64,000 nt of DNA from Roseomonas sp. (lineage in GTDB: Bacteria; Pseudomonadota; Alphaproteobacteria; Acetobacterales; Acetobacteraceae). The notes under the pieces were generated by a model. It saw only the letters and a program-made list of their open reading frames with translations, was not told where the DNA came from and did not search any database. Where the stretch lies: assembly GCA_020249435.1 (NCBI GenBank), contig JADCFQ010000018.1:30669-94668 (forward strand), read 5' to 3'. Position 1 is the stretch's first letter, and the number at the start of each line of letters is the position of its first letter. Positions 35,158 to 44,522 of this stretch are shown here, piece by piece. The translations under genes and the position numbers were made by a program.

Positions 35158-36429
35158 CTAATTGAGCGCCCGCCAGCCAATATCCCGCCGGCAAAACCCG
35201 CCTGGCCAATCAAGCTGGTCCACTGCGGTATAGGCGGCATCGCGCGCTTCCCGCAGCGTTTTGCCGGTCGCCGCAATGCCCAGCACGCGGCCACCGGTTG
35301 CGATCAGCGCGCCATCTTCGCGCCGCGCCGTGCCGGCATGAAATACCTGCACACCGGACACCTGGCCGGCCGCTTCCAGGCCGCGGATTTCGCTGCCCTT
35401 CGCATAGCTGCCCGGATAGCCCTGTGCCGCCATCACCACCACCATGGCATGCAAGGCTTCCCAGCGCAGATCAAACCGCGCCAATTCGCCGTCACAGGCC
35501 GCGAGCAAGGCAGGCAGCAAATCGGATTTCAGGCGCAGCATCAGCACCTGGCATTCCGGATCGCCGAAACGCACATTGAATTCGATCAGCTTCGGGCCAT
35601 CCGCTGTGATCATCAGCCCCGCAAACAATACGCCTTTGAAGGGCGCGCCGCGCCGCGCCATTTCCGCCAGTACCGGGCGGATGATGCGCGCCATGACATC
35701 TTCTTGAAGCGCCTCAGTGAAAATCGGCGGCGGGGAATAGGCGCCCATGCCGCCAGTATTGGGGCCGGTATCGCCATCGCCCATGCGCTTATGGTCCTGC
35801 GCCGCACCCAAGGGCAAGGCGGTGATGCCATCACAGAGCGCGAAGAAGCTGATTTCCTCACCCACCAGACATTCTTCAATCACCACGGAAGCGCCCGCCG
35901 CGCCATGGACGCGGTCTTCCATGATATCGCTGATGGCGGCTTCAGCTTCGGCGATGGTCGCGGCCACCACCACGCCTTTGCCGGCGGCGAGGCCATCGGC
36001 CTTCACCACAATCGGCGCGTCCTTTGCGCGGATATAGGCGCGCGCGGCAGCGGCATCCGTGAAGCGCGCCCAGGCGGCAGTTGGCGCGCCAGCGGCATCC
36101 GCCACTTCCTTGGTGAAGGTTTTGCTGCCTTCCAGCCGCGCGGCGGCCGCCGAAGGCCCAAAGCATTTCAGCCCGGCGGCAGCGCAGGCATCGGCAAGGC
36201 CCAGCGTCAACGGCGCCTCCGGCCCCACCACGACCAGATCAATCGCATGGTCCTTGGCGAAGGCGACAAGGCCGGGAATATCCTCGGCGCCGATCGCGAC
36301 ACATTCCGCCACTTCGGCAATGCCGGCATTGCCCGGCGCGCAAAACAACTTGGTCAGCAAGGGCGATGCCGCCAAGGCCCAGCAGAGCGCATGTTCGCGG
36401 CCACCGCCGCCCACCACCAGAACGCGCAT
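35158..36429 (-). CDS. purD: phosphoribosylamine-glycine ligase
   Basis: PurD makes glycinamide ribonucleotide in step 2 of purine synthesis. The 423-aa ATP-grasp enzyme begins [20 protein letters not shown] and contains [46 protein letters not shown] (ATP-binding lysine region), [17 protein letters not shown] and [17 protein letters not shown] (metal ligands). It is 68 bp downstream of phoB on the same strand, so it might be read from the phosphate operon as well as from its own promoter. Confidence 0.97.
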   Translation of the reverse strand: MRVLVVGGGGREHALCWALAASPLLTKLFCAPGNAGIAEVAECVAIGAEDIPGLVAFAKDHAIDLVVVGPEAPLTLGLADACAAAGLKCFGPSAAAARLEGSKTFTKEVADAAGAPTAAWARFTDAAAARAYIRAKDAPIVVKADGLAAGKGVVVAATIAEAEAAISDIMEDRVHGAAGASVVIEECLVGEEISFFALCDGITALPLGAAQDHKRMGDGDTGPNTGGMGAYSPPPIFTEALQEDVMARIIRPVLAEMARRGAPFKGVLFAGLMITADGPKLIEFNVRFGDPECQVLMLRLKSDLLPALLAACDGELARFDLRWEALHAMVVVMAAQGYPGSYAKGSEIRGLEAAGQVSGVQVFHAGTARREDGALIATGGRVLGIAATGKTLREARDAAYTAVDQLDWPGGFCRRDIGWRALN

Positions 36430-36497
36430 CGCACCCCTCGCCAGTCAGATTGCGCGGCAGTGATTACGCCTTGTGGCGGGGCGCGCCAAGATGCGGG

Positions 36498-37226
36498 TCA
36501 GCCGAGCCTGTCGGGGTCTGAATCCAGCGCATAGCCGGCGGAACGCACGGTGCGGATCAGGTCAATCTCATTACCCTGGTTGATCGCCTTGCGCAGCCGG
36601 CGGATATGCACATCCACCGTGCGCGGTTCCACATGGATATCGCGGCCCCAAACCGCATCCAGCAATTGCTCACGCGCAAATACGCGCCCCGGATGCTGCA
36701 AGAAAAATTCCAGCAGCCGATATTCCGTCGGCCCCAGATGCAAGGGCCGTCCGGCGCGCGTGACGCGATGCGCATCCTGATCCATGGCAAGATCGGCATA
36801 GGCAAGCGACCCCTTGGAAGCGACACGCCCGGACCGGCGCAGCAGGGCGCGGATGCGCGCAATCACATGTTCCATCGCAAAGGGCTTGGCGATGTAATCA
36901 TCCGCGCCGATATCCAGCGCGCGCACTGCATCCTGATCTTCCGTGCGCGCGGTTACCATGATGATCGGCAGATCGCGCGTTTCGGTACGGCGACGCAACT
37001 GGCGGCAGACCTCAATGCCTGAAAGCGATGGCAGCATCCAATCAAGCAGCATGACATCCGGCCGCGCTTCCGCGACACGGAGCAGCGCTTCCTGCCCATC
37101 CGCCGCCTCATCCACGCGAAACCCCTGTTTTTCGAGGTTGTAGCGCAGCAGGGTCAAAAGCGGCGCCTCATCCTCCACGATCAGGACGGTCGGCTTGGCA
37201 AGGCTGCTGTAGTTTTCGGCCATCAT
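36498..37226 (-). CDS. phoB: phosphate regulon response regulator PhoB
   Basis: The 242-aa OmpR-family regulator has a receiver domain with the phospho-acceptor Asp62 in VMLLDWMLP, acidic pair ED at 18-19, MVTART and DYIAKPF. Its winged-helix DNA-binding domain contains GPTEYRLLEFFLQHPGRVF and VDVHIRRLRKAIN. PhoB activates Pho-box promoters under phosphate limitation; a good PHO box lies upstream of pstS at the head of this same operon. The start could be either of two adjacent ATGs. No phoR sensor gene is in the cluster. Confidence 0.95.
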   Translation of the reverse strand: MMAENYSSLAKPTVLIVEDEAPLLTLLRYNLEKQGFRVDEAADGQEALLRVAEARPDVMLLDWMLPSLSGIEVCRQLRRRTETRDLPIIMVTARTEDQDAVRALDIGADDYIAKPFAMEHVIARIRALLRRSGRVASKGSLAYADLAMDQDAHRVTRAGRPLHLGPTEYRLLEFFLQHPGRVFAREQLLDAVWGRDIHVEPRTVDVHIRRLRKAINQGNEIDLIRTVRSAGYALDSDPDRLG

Positions 37227-37234
37227 GGCTGTGC

Positions 37235-37951
37235 CTATTCGCCCGGCGCCCGCACCACGGCGAAGGCCGAGGTATCGCCCTTGGGCCGATCTTCCGGCAG
37301 GTTTTCGCCACGGACGGCGAAGTGAATACGCTCCGCGATATTCGTGGTGTGATCGCCGATGCGTTCCAGGTTTTTGGCGATGAACAGCAAATGGGTCGCG
37401 GCGGTGATATTGCGCGGGTCTTCCATCATATGCGTCAGCATTTCGCGGAAAATGCCGTTATAGATTTCATCCACGGGTTCATCGGCACCCCAGACGCGTT
37501 CGGCCGCTTCTGCATCACCTTGCACCAGCGCATCCATCGCCGCTTTCAGGTTTTCCTGCACCAGATGCGCCATGCGTTCAAAACCATTCATGCTGCCAAG
37601 ACCTGGCAATGAGGCGAGCACGATGGAACGCTTCGCTGCATTGGCCGCGTAATCACCGATGCGTTCCAGATCATTGGAAACCTTCATCCCGGCGATGATC
37701 AGGCGCAAATCCGCTGCCATGGGTTGGCGCAGCGCCAGAAGGCGAACACAAAACGCCTCAATCTCACGTTCAAGCTGGTCAATCTGCACATCGCGTTGCA
37801 CAACCTCGCCGGCAAGGTCGCTGTCCCGGCGCACCAGGGCGCGGGTGGCATCGGCCACCTGGCGTTCCACAAGGCCACCCATGCGCGCGATCATGTCACG
37901 CAGCCTGCGCAAATCCTCATCATAGCTGCGGACGATATGTTCTGTCGGCAT
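37235..37951 (-). CDS. phoU: phosphate signalling protein PhoU
   Basis: PhoU is the peripheral helical protein that couples the Pst transporter to PhoR and represses the regulon when phosphate is ample. The 238-aa sequence shows the two repeated three-helix units with metal-binding E/DxxxD motifs: NDLERIGDYAANAA and KNLERIGDHTTNIAE. It stops 8 nt before the phoB start and begins 20 nt after the pstB stop. Confidence 0.96.
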   Translation of the reverse strand: MPTEHIVRSYDEDLRRLRDMIARMGGLVERQVADATRALVRRDSDLAGEVVQRDVQIDQLEREIEAFCVRLLALRQPMAADLRLIIAGMKVSNDLERIGDYAANAAKRSIVLASLPGLGSMNGFERMAHLVQENLKAAMDALVQGDAEAAERVWGADEPVDEIYNGIFREMLTHMMEDPRNITAATHLLFIAKNLERIGDHTTNIAERIHFAVRGENLPEDRPKGDTSAFAVVRAPGE

Positions 37952-37971
37952 CTGTCTTTCTCCTGCCTGGT

Positions 37972-38817
37972 TCAGCCAAACCGGCCGGTGATGTATTCTT
38001 GCGTCTTGGGGTGCTTGGGCGCGGTGAATAGCTGCGCCGCCGGCGCCACTTCAATCAATTCGCCCAGGTAGAAGAAGGCGACCTGATCCGCGCAGCGCGC
38101 CGCCTGCTGCATGTTATGCGTGACGATGGCGATGGTGAAATCGCGCTTCAGCTCATCAATCAGCTCCTCGATCTTCAAGGTGCTGATCGGGTCAAGGGCG
38201 GAGGTGGGTTCGTCAAACAGGATCACCTCAGGCCGCACGGCGATGGTGCGCGCAATGCACAGCCGCTGCTGCTGGCCGCCGGAAAGGCCAAGGGCGGAAC
38301 GGTCCATCCGGTCCTTCACCTCATCCCAAATGGCGGCGCGGGTCAGCGCCCATTCGATGCGCTCCCCCATTTCGGCCTTGGAAAGCTTCTCATGCAGGCG
38401 AATGCCGAAGGCGATGTTTTCATAAATCGTCATCGGGAAGGGGGTCGGCTTCTGGAACACCATGCCCACTTTTGCACGCAGGGAATTCAGGTCAGTGGAA
38501 TCGGCGATGATATTCTCGCCATCCATCATCACCTCACCAGTCGCGCGCTGGCCGGGGTAGAGGCTATACATGCGGTTCAGCACACGGAGCAGCGTGGATT
38601 TGCCGCAGCCGGAAGGCCCGATCATGCCGGTGACCTGCCGGTCCGGCAGATCAAGATTGATCCCCTTCAGCGCACGATTATCGCCGTAGAAGAAATCAAG
38701 ATTGCGGATGGCCACCCGCGCATTGTTCAGCGCGGCTTCTGACCGTGCCTGCATGCCGCCGAAGCTTTTCGTGCTTTCGGTTTGGCCGTGGCCTTGTGTT
38801 TCGGTGGAAAGGCTCAT
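37972..38817 (-). CDS. pstB: phosphate ABC transporter ATP-binding protein PstB
   Basis: This is a 281-aa ATPase. Walker [15 protein letters not shown]-loop [17 protein letters not shown], signature [15 protein letters not shown], Walker [14 protein letters not shown] and the H-loop [10 protein letters not shown] are all present. The C-terminal [15 protein letters not shown] is the standard PstB ending. The ATG at 38817 is chosen. The ~38-residue N-terminal tail before [12 protein letters not shown] is longer than in E. coli PstB. It follows pstA by 17 nt. Confidence 0.97.
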   Translation of the reverse strand: MSLSTETQGHGQTESTKSFGGMQARSEAALNNARVAIRNLDFFYGDNRALKGINLDLPDRQVTGMIGPSGCGKSTLLRVLNRMYSLYPGQRATGEVMMDGENIIADSTDLNSLRAKVGMVFQKPTPFPMTIYENIAFGIRLHEKLSKAEMGERIEWALTRAAIWDEVKDRMDRSALGLSGGQQQRLCIARTIAVRPEVILFDEPTSALDPISTLKIEELIDELKRDFTIAIVTHNMQQAARCADQVAFFYLGELIEVAPAAQLFTAPKHPKTQEYITGRFG

Positions 38818-38834
38818 TTTCTCCGTCCTTCCGG

Positions 38835-39728
38835 TCAGATGCGGCTGCGCAGCAGCGTGCGCGCCAGGATATTGAGGCCAAGCACGCCCAGCGTGATCAG
38901 AAGCGCGCCGGCCCAGGCGAGCGAGATCCAATCCTCAAAAGGTGAGCCAGCGAAAGCATAGATGGTCACCGGAAGGCTCGACATCGGCTTTGAAAGATCG
39001 GTGGACCAGGCGTTGTTGCCGAGCGAGGTGAACAGCAGCGGTGCGGTTTCACCCGCCACACGCGCCACGGCGAGCAGGATGCCGGTGATGATGCCGGCAA
39101 GTGCCGCGCGCCAGCAGATCAGGATGATCATTTTCCACTTCGGCGCACCAAGCCCCACCACCGCTTCACGCAGCGTATTCGGGATCAGCTGCAGCATGTC
39201 TTCCGTGGTGCGCACCACAATCGGGATGACGATGATGGCAAGCGCGGCAATGCCGGCCCAGCCAGAAAACCCGCCAAAGGGCAGCACCAGGATTTGATAG
39301 ACAAACAAGCCGATCAGGATGGAAGGCGCGGAAAGCAGAATGTCGGAGACAAAGCGCACCGCATTCCCGAGCCAGGAATCCTTGGCATATTCGGCCAAAT
39401 AGGTGCCCACCAGCATGCCAATTGGCGTGCCAATCGCGGTGCCGATCAGGGATTGAATCAGGCTGCCCACAATGGCGTTCAGCAACCCGCCCTCGGAACC
39501 CGGCGGCGCGGTGATGTGCGTGAAGACCCGCAGCGACATCGCCTCAAAACCACGATAGAAAAGCGTGATCAGGATGGACGCCAAAAGCACCAGGCCAATG
39601 ACGGTGGCGGCGAGGCAGAGCGTGCGGATAATGCGATCCGCCCGCTTGCGGGAAGCACCGAGCCGCGCAGCCGTGGCAGCATCCTTGCGTGGGCCGGGAT
39701 GAGACATGGAGGAAAGAGCGAGCGACAT
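38835..39728 (-). CDS. pstA: phosphate ABC transporter permease PstA
   Basis: The 297-aa inner-membrane permease has about six helices: one near residues 35-58 and the rest after residue 80. The EAA loop [15 protein letters not shown] contacts Pst[28 protein letters not shown] and [16 protein letters not shown] are family signatures. The start may be MSLALSS or an internal MSHPGPR eight codons later. It is 3 nt after pstC. Confidence 0.95.
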   Translation of the reverse strand: MSLALSSMSHPGPRKDAATAARLGASRKRADRIIRTLCLAATVIGLVLLASILITLFYRGFEAMSLRVFTHITAPPGSEGGLLNAIVGSLIQSLIGTAIGTPIGMLVGTYLAEYAKDSWLGNAVRFVSDILLSAPSILIGLFVYQILVLPFGGFSGWAGIAALAIIVIPIVVRTTEDMLQLIPNTLREAVVGLGAPKWKMIILICWRAALAGIITGILLAVARVAGETAPLLFTSLGNNAWSTDLSKPMSSLPVTIYAFAGSPFEDWISLAWAGALLITLGVLGLNILARTLLRSRI

Positions 39729-39731
39729 GGT

Positions 39732-40694
39732 TCAGACCTTCAGCCGCGACCGCAGCAGATAACGCGATGTGGCCAATACTGCAAAGGACAGCACAAAAAG
39801 AATGAAGCCCAGCGCCAGAAGCGATGCCAGTTTTAGGCTTCCGATCTCGCTTTCGCCAAATTCCAAAGCGACCAGCGATGCAATCGTATTGCCCGGTCCA
39901 AAGAGTGAGGTTGAAATGCGGTTTGCATTGCCGATGACAAAGGTCACCGCCATGGTTTCACCCAGCGCGCGCCCAAGACCGAGCATGATGCCACCCACCA
40001 CGGAAATCCGCGTATAGGGAATGACCACGCCCTTCATCACTTCCCAGGTGGTGGCGCCAAGCCCATAGGCGCTTTCCTTATAGACTGGCGGCACCTGTTC
40101 GAAAACATCGCGCATGGTCGCGGCGATGAAGGGCAGAACCATGATGGCCAGGATGAAGGCAGCGGTGAACAAGCCCGTGCCGAAGGGCGGCCCCTGGAAC
40201 AGAAAACCGATCAGCGGCAATTCCCCGACCGTATCAATGATGGTGGGCTGCACATATCGTGCAAAGGTCGGTGCAATGACGAAAAATCCCCACATGCCAT
40301 AGATAATGGAAGGCACTGCGGCCAAAAGTTCCACCGCCGTGCCGACCGGGCGGCGCATCCAGGGTGGTGCCAATTCCGTCAGGAAGAAGGCAACGCCAAA
40401 AGCCAAGGGCACTGCCATGATAATGGCGAGGATGGCGGTGATGATGGTGCCATAAATGGACACCCCAGCACCGAATAATTCCCGAACCGGATCCCAATCC
40501 GTGGAGGTGACGAAGGCGATGCCAAAGGCGCGAAAAGCCGGCAGGCCGGCGATGAAAAGCTCAATAATCAGGGCGCCGAGCAGGATCAGCACGAAAATGC
40601 CGGCGGCCTGACAGACCAGGGCAAAGACCTTTTCCCCGAAGCTGCCGCTGCGACGGCTGACGGCTTGGGGAGGGGTGGCGGATGCGGAAGCCAA
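39732..40694 (-). CDS. pstC: phosphate ABC transporter permease PstC
   Basis: This 320-aa permease partners PstA. The first helix is at residues 26-50; the periplasmic loop contains FVTSTDWDPVRELFGAG, typical of PstC. GVAFFLTELAPPWMRRPVGTAVELLAAVPSIIYGMWGF and KESAYGLGATTWEVMKGVVIP (EAA loop) are diagnostic. It lies 71 bp downstream of pstS, beyond a stem-loop that probably attenuates transcription. Confidence 0.95.
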   Translation of the reverse strand: MASASATPPQAVSRRSGSFGEKVFALVCQAAGIFVLILLGALIIELFIAGLPAFRAFGIAFVTSTDWDPVRELFGAGVSIYGTIITAILAIIMAVPLAFGVAFFLTELAPPWMRRPVGTAVELLAAVPSIIYGMWGFFVIAPTFARYVQPTIIDTVGELPLIGFLFQGPPFGTGLFTAAFILAIMVLPFIAATMRDVFEQVPPVYKESAYGLGATTWEVMKGVVIPYTRISVVGGIMLGLGRALGETMAVTFVIGNANRISTSLFGPGNTIASLVALEFGESEIGSLKLASLLALGFILFVLSFAVLATSRYLLRSRLKV

Positions 40695-40726
40695 GGGTCA
40701 CCCCCGGGGTTTGGGATGGGAGGAAA

Positions 40727-40756
40727 GCCCCCGCAGGCAAGCGCTGCTTGCGGGGC
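40727..40756 (-). terminator. stem-loop between pstS and pstC (probable attenuator)
   Basis: On the minus strand GCCCCGCAAGC...GCTTGCCTGCGGGGGC can fold into a two-part GC-rich stem, followed by a short CTTTCC run, directly after the pstS stop. Such structures usually protect the highly expressed binding-protein transcript and reduce read-through into the permease genes. Confidence 0.5.
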
Positions 40757-40765
40757 GTTTGCGCC

Positions 40766-41785
40766 TTAGGCGCCGAAGCTTTGCCGCCAGGAAGCGCGGA
40801 TCGCGTCATGCACCGAATTCGGCAGCGGGATATATTCAAGCTCCTCCGCCAATTTGCTGCCATTGACGAAGGCCCAATCGAAGAAGCGGCGCACATTGGC
40901 GCTACGCGTCGCATCGGTCGGGTTGGTCGGGATCAGGATGAAGGTGGGCGCCACAATCGGCCAGGAATCCGCGCCGGGCGTGTCAATCACATTGGCGGCG
41001 AAGCCGGGCACGTTCCAATTGGCGGCAGAAGCAGCCGCCATAAAGGTCTTGTGTTCGGGCTTCACAAAAACACCGGCATTGTTGCGGAGCTGCGTCGTCA
41101 CCAGCTTATTCGTGATGGCATAGGCGTTTTCCACATAGCCGATGGCGCCACGCACATTGCGTACCGTACCAGCCACGCCTTCATTGCCGCGGGCGCCGGT
41201 GCCCGCGGGGAAGCGCACCGACGTACCCACGCCAACGCGATCCTTCCATTCCTGCGACACGGCAGAAAGATAGGACACCCACACAAAGGTCGTGCCCGAA
41301 CCATCCGCGCGATAGGCAGGCGCAATGACGAGATTCGGCAATGAAAGGCCTGGGTTGATCGCGACGATCTGCGGGTCATTCCAGCGCGTGATCTTACCAA
41401 GGTAGATATCGGCCAGGATCGGGCCGGTCAGGCGCAGCTGGTCATCACCAACGCCCGGAATATTCACAATCGCGACCAGCGAGCCCATCACAGTCGGGAA
41501 TTGCAGCAGATTGCCTTCGGTCAATTGCTGGGCATTCAGCGGCGCGTCAGTGCCACCGAAATCCACCGTTCGGTTGCGGATCTGGTTGATCCCCGCGCCC
41601 GAGCCCACGGATTGGTAATTCACCTGAATGCCCGTGGGACCGCGCGCCGCTTCCGCCCATTTCTGATAGATCGGGTTCGGAAAGGACGCCCCCGCGCCCG
41701 TGATCTGGGCCGTCTGGGCCTTTGCGCCAAAGGCAGGAAGGGTGATGGCGGCGCTGGCGCCAAGAAGTAGGGATCGCCTGTTCAC
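40766..41785 (-). CDS. pstS: phosphate ABC transporter substrate-binding protein PstS
   Basis: This is a periplasmic phosphate receptor of 339 aa from GTG 41785. The N-terminus NRRSLLLGASAAITLPAF carries a twin arginine followed by a hydrophobic stretch, compatible with Tat or Sec export. GAGASFPNPIYQKWAEA, QSVGSGAGINQI, DFGGTDAPL and YRADGSGTTFVWVSYLS are the phosphate-binding motifs of PstS. A TTG-initiated extension of 13 codons is open but places residues before the signal peptide. It heads the pstSCAB-phoU-phoB operon and lies about 90 bp downstream of a PHO box. Confidence 0.95.
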   Translation of the reverse strand: MNRRSLLLGASAAITLPAFGAKAQTAQITGAGASFPNPIYQKWAEAARGPTGIQVNYQSVGSGAGINQIRNRTVDFGGTDAPLNAQQLTEGNLLQFPTVMGSLVAIVNIPGVGDDQLRLTGPILADIYLGKITRWNDPQIVAINPGLSLPNLVIAPAYRADGSGTTFVWVSYLSAVSQEWKDRVGVGTSVRFPAGTGARGNEGVAGTVRNVRGAIGYVENAYAITNKLVTTQLRNNAGVFVKPEHKTFMAAASAANWNVPGFAANVIDTPGADSWPIVAPTFILIPTNPTDATRSANVRRFFDWAFVNGSKLAEELEYIPLPNSVHDAIRASWRQSFGA

Positions 41786-41875
41786 GGGGGAATGCTCCGA
41801 TTGCTGAATCAAACCGCCCTGCAAGGGCGGCGACCAGCTTCTAGAAAGGCCCTGCGACGCTTCGATTTCAGTTTT

Positions 41876-41893
41876 ATGAAGCTTTTATGACAA
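41876..41893 (-). promoter_or_regulatory. PHO box (PhoB-binding site) upstream of pstS
   Basis: Read on the minus strand the site is TTGTCATAAAAGCTTCAT, matching 14 of 18 positions of the E. coli PHO box CTGTCATAWAWCTGTCAY. It contains two 11-bp-spaced TCATAAAA units (the second continues AAAACTG), as required for a PhoB dimer. It is about 90 bp before the pstS start, and phoB is in the same operon, suggesting autoregulation. Confidence 0.8.
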
Positions 41894-41914
41894 ACGCCCG
41901 GACAAGTCCGGACG

Positions 41915-41923
41915 TTATCCACA
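41915..41923 (+). other. perfect DnaA-box sequence
   Basis: TTATCCACA, a perfect 9-mer DnaA box, lies between the enoyl-CoA hydratase stop and the PHO box. A second perfect copy is at 52159-52167 between minC and the NMT1-like gene. Both are single sites without an AT-rich unwinding element, so they are not an origin. Confidence 0.4.
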
Positions 41924-41926
41924 GGG

Positions 41927-42721
41927 CTATTGATACCAGCCCGGCCGCCGCTTGGCCTGAAATGCGGCCAGACCCGCCCGGCCCTCAGGCGCGGCACGCT
42001 GCATCCAGCCTTCCTGTGCCAATTGCGCGACCTCGCGCGGGGTAAGCGCCAGCCCATTGGCTTCCAGGAAGGAGGTTTTGGTGACCGCAATGGCAGTGGG
42101 CGCGGAAAGCATCATCTGGTCAATGATATGCGCGAGCCGCGCTTCAATGGCGTCCGCCGCCACCACCTCATGCACCAGGCCGATACGCAGCGCCTCGGCA
42201 GCGTCAAAACGCTCACCGGTAATGGCGTAGCGGCGGGTTTGCCTGAGGCCTAGCGCATGGACCATATGTGTGCTGATCGGCGTGGGGGCGACGCCGACGC
42301 GCACCTCGGTAATGCCGAATTGTGCGGCGGGGGTGGCCAGCGCCACATCCACGCAGCAGGCAATGCCGACACCACCGCCGAAGCATGCGCCCTGGATCAG
42401 GGCGAAGGTGGGTTTCGGGAATTCATTCAGCTTGCGCATGGCTTCAGTGGTGGCCATCGATGCGGCAAAGGCCGGTTCGGGCGGATAGGCCGCCACTTCC
42501 GCCAGCCAATCAATATCCGCCCCGGCCTGGAAATGCGCCCCGGCGCCGCGGATCACCAAGCCGCGAATGGCGGCATCGGGGCGGAGCTGATCAAGCCCGG
42601 CAATCAGCCCTTCCAGCATGGCGGCGTTATAGGCATTGCCCTTATGCGGGCGATTGAGCGTGGCGGTCGCGATGCCGCGCGCATCAATGGCAAGCAGGAC
42701 GGATGGGGCTGTTTCGGTCAT
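41927..42721 (-). CDS. enoyl-CoA hydratase/isomerase family protein
   Basis: This 264-aa crotonase-fold protein starts from ATG 42721, with AGGAAG 8 nt before it. The oxyanion-hole segments are GAGAHFQAGADIDWLAE and IQGACFGGGVGIACCVDVALAT, and the catalytic-glutamate region is FGITEVRVGVAPTPISTHMV, where the first Glu is kept but the second reads Val-Ala-Pro. This resembles methylglutaconyl-CoA or isohexenylglutaconyl-CoA hydratases (PTPISTHMV is frequent there), so branched-chain or terpenoid catabolism is possible. No partner carboxylase genes are adjacent. Confidence 0.88.
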   Translation of the reverse strand: MTETAPSVLLAIDARGIATATLNRPHKGNAYNAAMLEGLIAGLDQLRPDAAIRGLVIRGAGAHFQAGADIDWLAEVAAYPPEPAFAASMATTEAMRKLNEFPKPTFALIQGACFGGGVGIACCVDVALATPAAQFGITEVRVGVAPTPISTHMVHALGLRQTRRYAITGERFDAAEALRIGLVHEVVAADAIEARLAHIIDQMMLSAPTAIAVTKTSFLEANGLALTPREVAQLAQEGWMQRAAPEGRAGLAAFQAKRRPGWYQ

Positions 42722-42821
42722 GGTGGGGCTTCCTTTGGGTCGCGCCATTCTCCCCCGATGCGGGCGTTGACGCCAGACCCGCGCGGGCTGAGGGTTACGG
42801 CCTTATCTGCGGAGTTCAGCC

Positions 42822-44522
42822 ATGCCCGCTTCCCGTCCCACGCTCAGCGGCCCGCGCCATGCGATTTCGGCGGGGCATTATCTGGCGGCCTCAGCCGGCT
42901 ATGCGGTGCTGGAAGCCGGCGGCAATGCGGTGGATGCCGGGTGCGCGGCTGGTATAGCGCTTGGCGTGCTGCTGCCGGATTTGGTGAATGTGGCGGGGGT
43001 GGCGCCCATCATGATCCGGTTGGCGAGCGGGCAGGTGGAAACAATCGCGGGGCTTGGCCATTGGCCGGCATCTTTGCCGCCCGATATTTTCATGCGCGAA
43101 CATGGCGGCAAGATACCGCAAGGCGTGCGTCGCACCGTGGTGCCCGCCGCGCCAGATGCCTGGATCACGGCCTTGGAACGCCATGGCAGCATGGGTTTTG
43201 GCGATGTGGCGCAATATGCCATTCGCTACGCGGCGGAAGGTTTTGCCGTGTATCCGCTGCTCGCGGAAAGCGTTTCGGCGCATGTGGCGGAATATGCGCG
43301 CTGGCCATCCAATGCGGCGATTTTCCTGCCCGGCGGCGCACCACCCAAAATCGGCGAGCGATTCATCCAAAGCGATCTGGCGCGAAGCCTGGCTTATATG
43401 GTGGAGGAAGAAAAGCGCGCCGCATCCAAGGGCAGGCTTGCGGGATTGGCGGCAGCGCATGCGGCGTTTTATCGCGGCGATATCGCGCGGGAGATTGTGG
43501 CCTTTCAGAACCGCGAAGGTGGCTTTCTGTCCATGGAGGATATGGCTGGCTTTCGGTCTCGGCTGGAACCTGCCGTCACGCGCCGCTGGCGTGGGCATGA
43601 GGTGATTACCTGCGGCCCCTGGTGCCAAGGCCCGGCGCTACTGCAAGCGCTATTGCTGATGGAACGCGCTGGGCTGGATGGATTGGAACACAACTCGGCG
43701 GAATATCTGCATCTGTTCACGGAATGCGTGAAGGCAGCGATGGCGGATCGCGAATATCATTTCGGTGATCCTGCCTTCATTGATGTGCCGCTGGATCAGC
43801 TGCTGTCGGATGCGCATCTGGCGGCGCGTGTGGCGGAGTTGGACCCGGTGCGCGCGCATCCTGCCATGTATCCACCGCTGCTGGGTACGGGCCGTGCAGC
43901 CGATGGGCCGGTCAGACGCGATCTGCCGAAGATTGAAGCGGATACCAGCTATGTTGCGGTGGTGGATCGTTGGGGCAATGCCTTCAGCGCAACACCTTCC
44001 GATGGGTCCTGGAATTCGCCTGTAGTGCCGGGGCTTGGCCTGATCCCGTCCAATCGCGGCAGCCAAAGCCGGCCTGACCCCGCGCATCCTGCCGGCGTGG
44101 CACCGGGCAAGCGCCCGCGCCTGACGCCGAACCCCGCCATGGTGGTGACGCGCGCCGGTGGCGTGATGCCCTTCGGTACGCCGGGGGGCGATGTGCAGAT
44201 TCAGGCGATGTTGCAGGTGATGTTGAACGTGCTGCATTTCGGCATGGAATTGCAGGAAGCGATCGAAGCGCCGCGCGTTTCCTCCTATGCCTTCCCGTCA
44301 TCCTTCGCGCCATTTGATTATTTCCCGCGTCGGCTTGCGGTGGAAACGCGCATTCCGGAAGCCACACGCAATGCTTTGGCGGGGCGCGGGCATGACATCA
44401 AGGAATGGCCTGATATCACCTGGCTTGCCGGCAGTGTGGAGGCGGTGATGTCAGACCCCGCATCAGGGTTGGTGCGCGCCGGTGCCGATCCACGGCGCCC
44501 GGCCTATGCAATTGCGGGATGA
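42822..44522 (+). CDS. ggt: gamma-glutamyltransferase family protein
   Basis: This 566-aa Ntn-hydrolase precursor is expected to cleave itself at a Thr and then hydrolyse or transfer gamma-glutamyl groups, or act on acyl amides. The family opening AGYAVLEAGGNAVDAGCAAGIALGV is clear, the likely nucleophile is Thr375 in EADTSYVAVVDRWGNAFSATPSDG, and RLTPNPAMVV with FGTPGGDVQIQAMLQVMLN follows. I see no signal peptide, unlike classical periplasmic GGT, so a cytoplasmic amidase-like role is possible. Its stop overlaps the start of the following glycosyltransferase gene. Confidence 0.9.
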   Translation: MPASRPTLSGPRHAISAGHYLAASAGYAVLEAGGNAVDAGCAAGIALGVLLPDLVNVAGVAPIMIRLASGQVETIAGLGHWPASLPPDIFMREHGGKIPQGVRRTVVPAAPDAWITALERHGSMGFGDVAQYAIRYAAEGFAVYPLLAESVSAHVAEYARWPSNAAIFLPGGAPPKIGERFIQSDLARSLAYMVEEEKRAASKGRLAGLAAAHAAFYRGDIAREIVAFQNREGGFLSMEDMAGFRSRLEPAVTRRWRGHEVITCGPWCQGPALLQALLLMERAGLDGLEHNSAEYLHLFTECVKAAMADREYHFGDPAFIDVPLDQLLSDAHLAARVAELDPVRAHPAMYPPLLGTGRAADGPVRRDLPKIEADTSYVAVVDRWGNAFSATPSDGSWNSPVVPGLGLIPSNRGSQSRPDPAHPAGVAPGKRPRLTPNPAMVVTRAGGVMPFGTPGGDVQIQAMLQVMLNVLHFGMELQEAIEAPRVSSYAFPSSFAPFDYFPRRLAVETRIPEATRNALAGRGHDIKEWPDITWLAGSVEAVMSDPASGLVRAGADPRRPAYAIAG

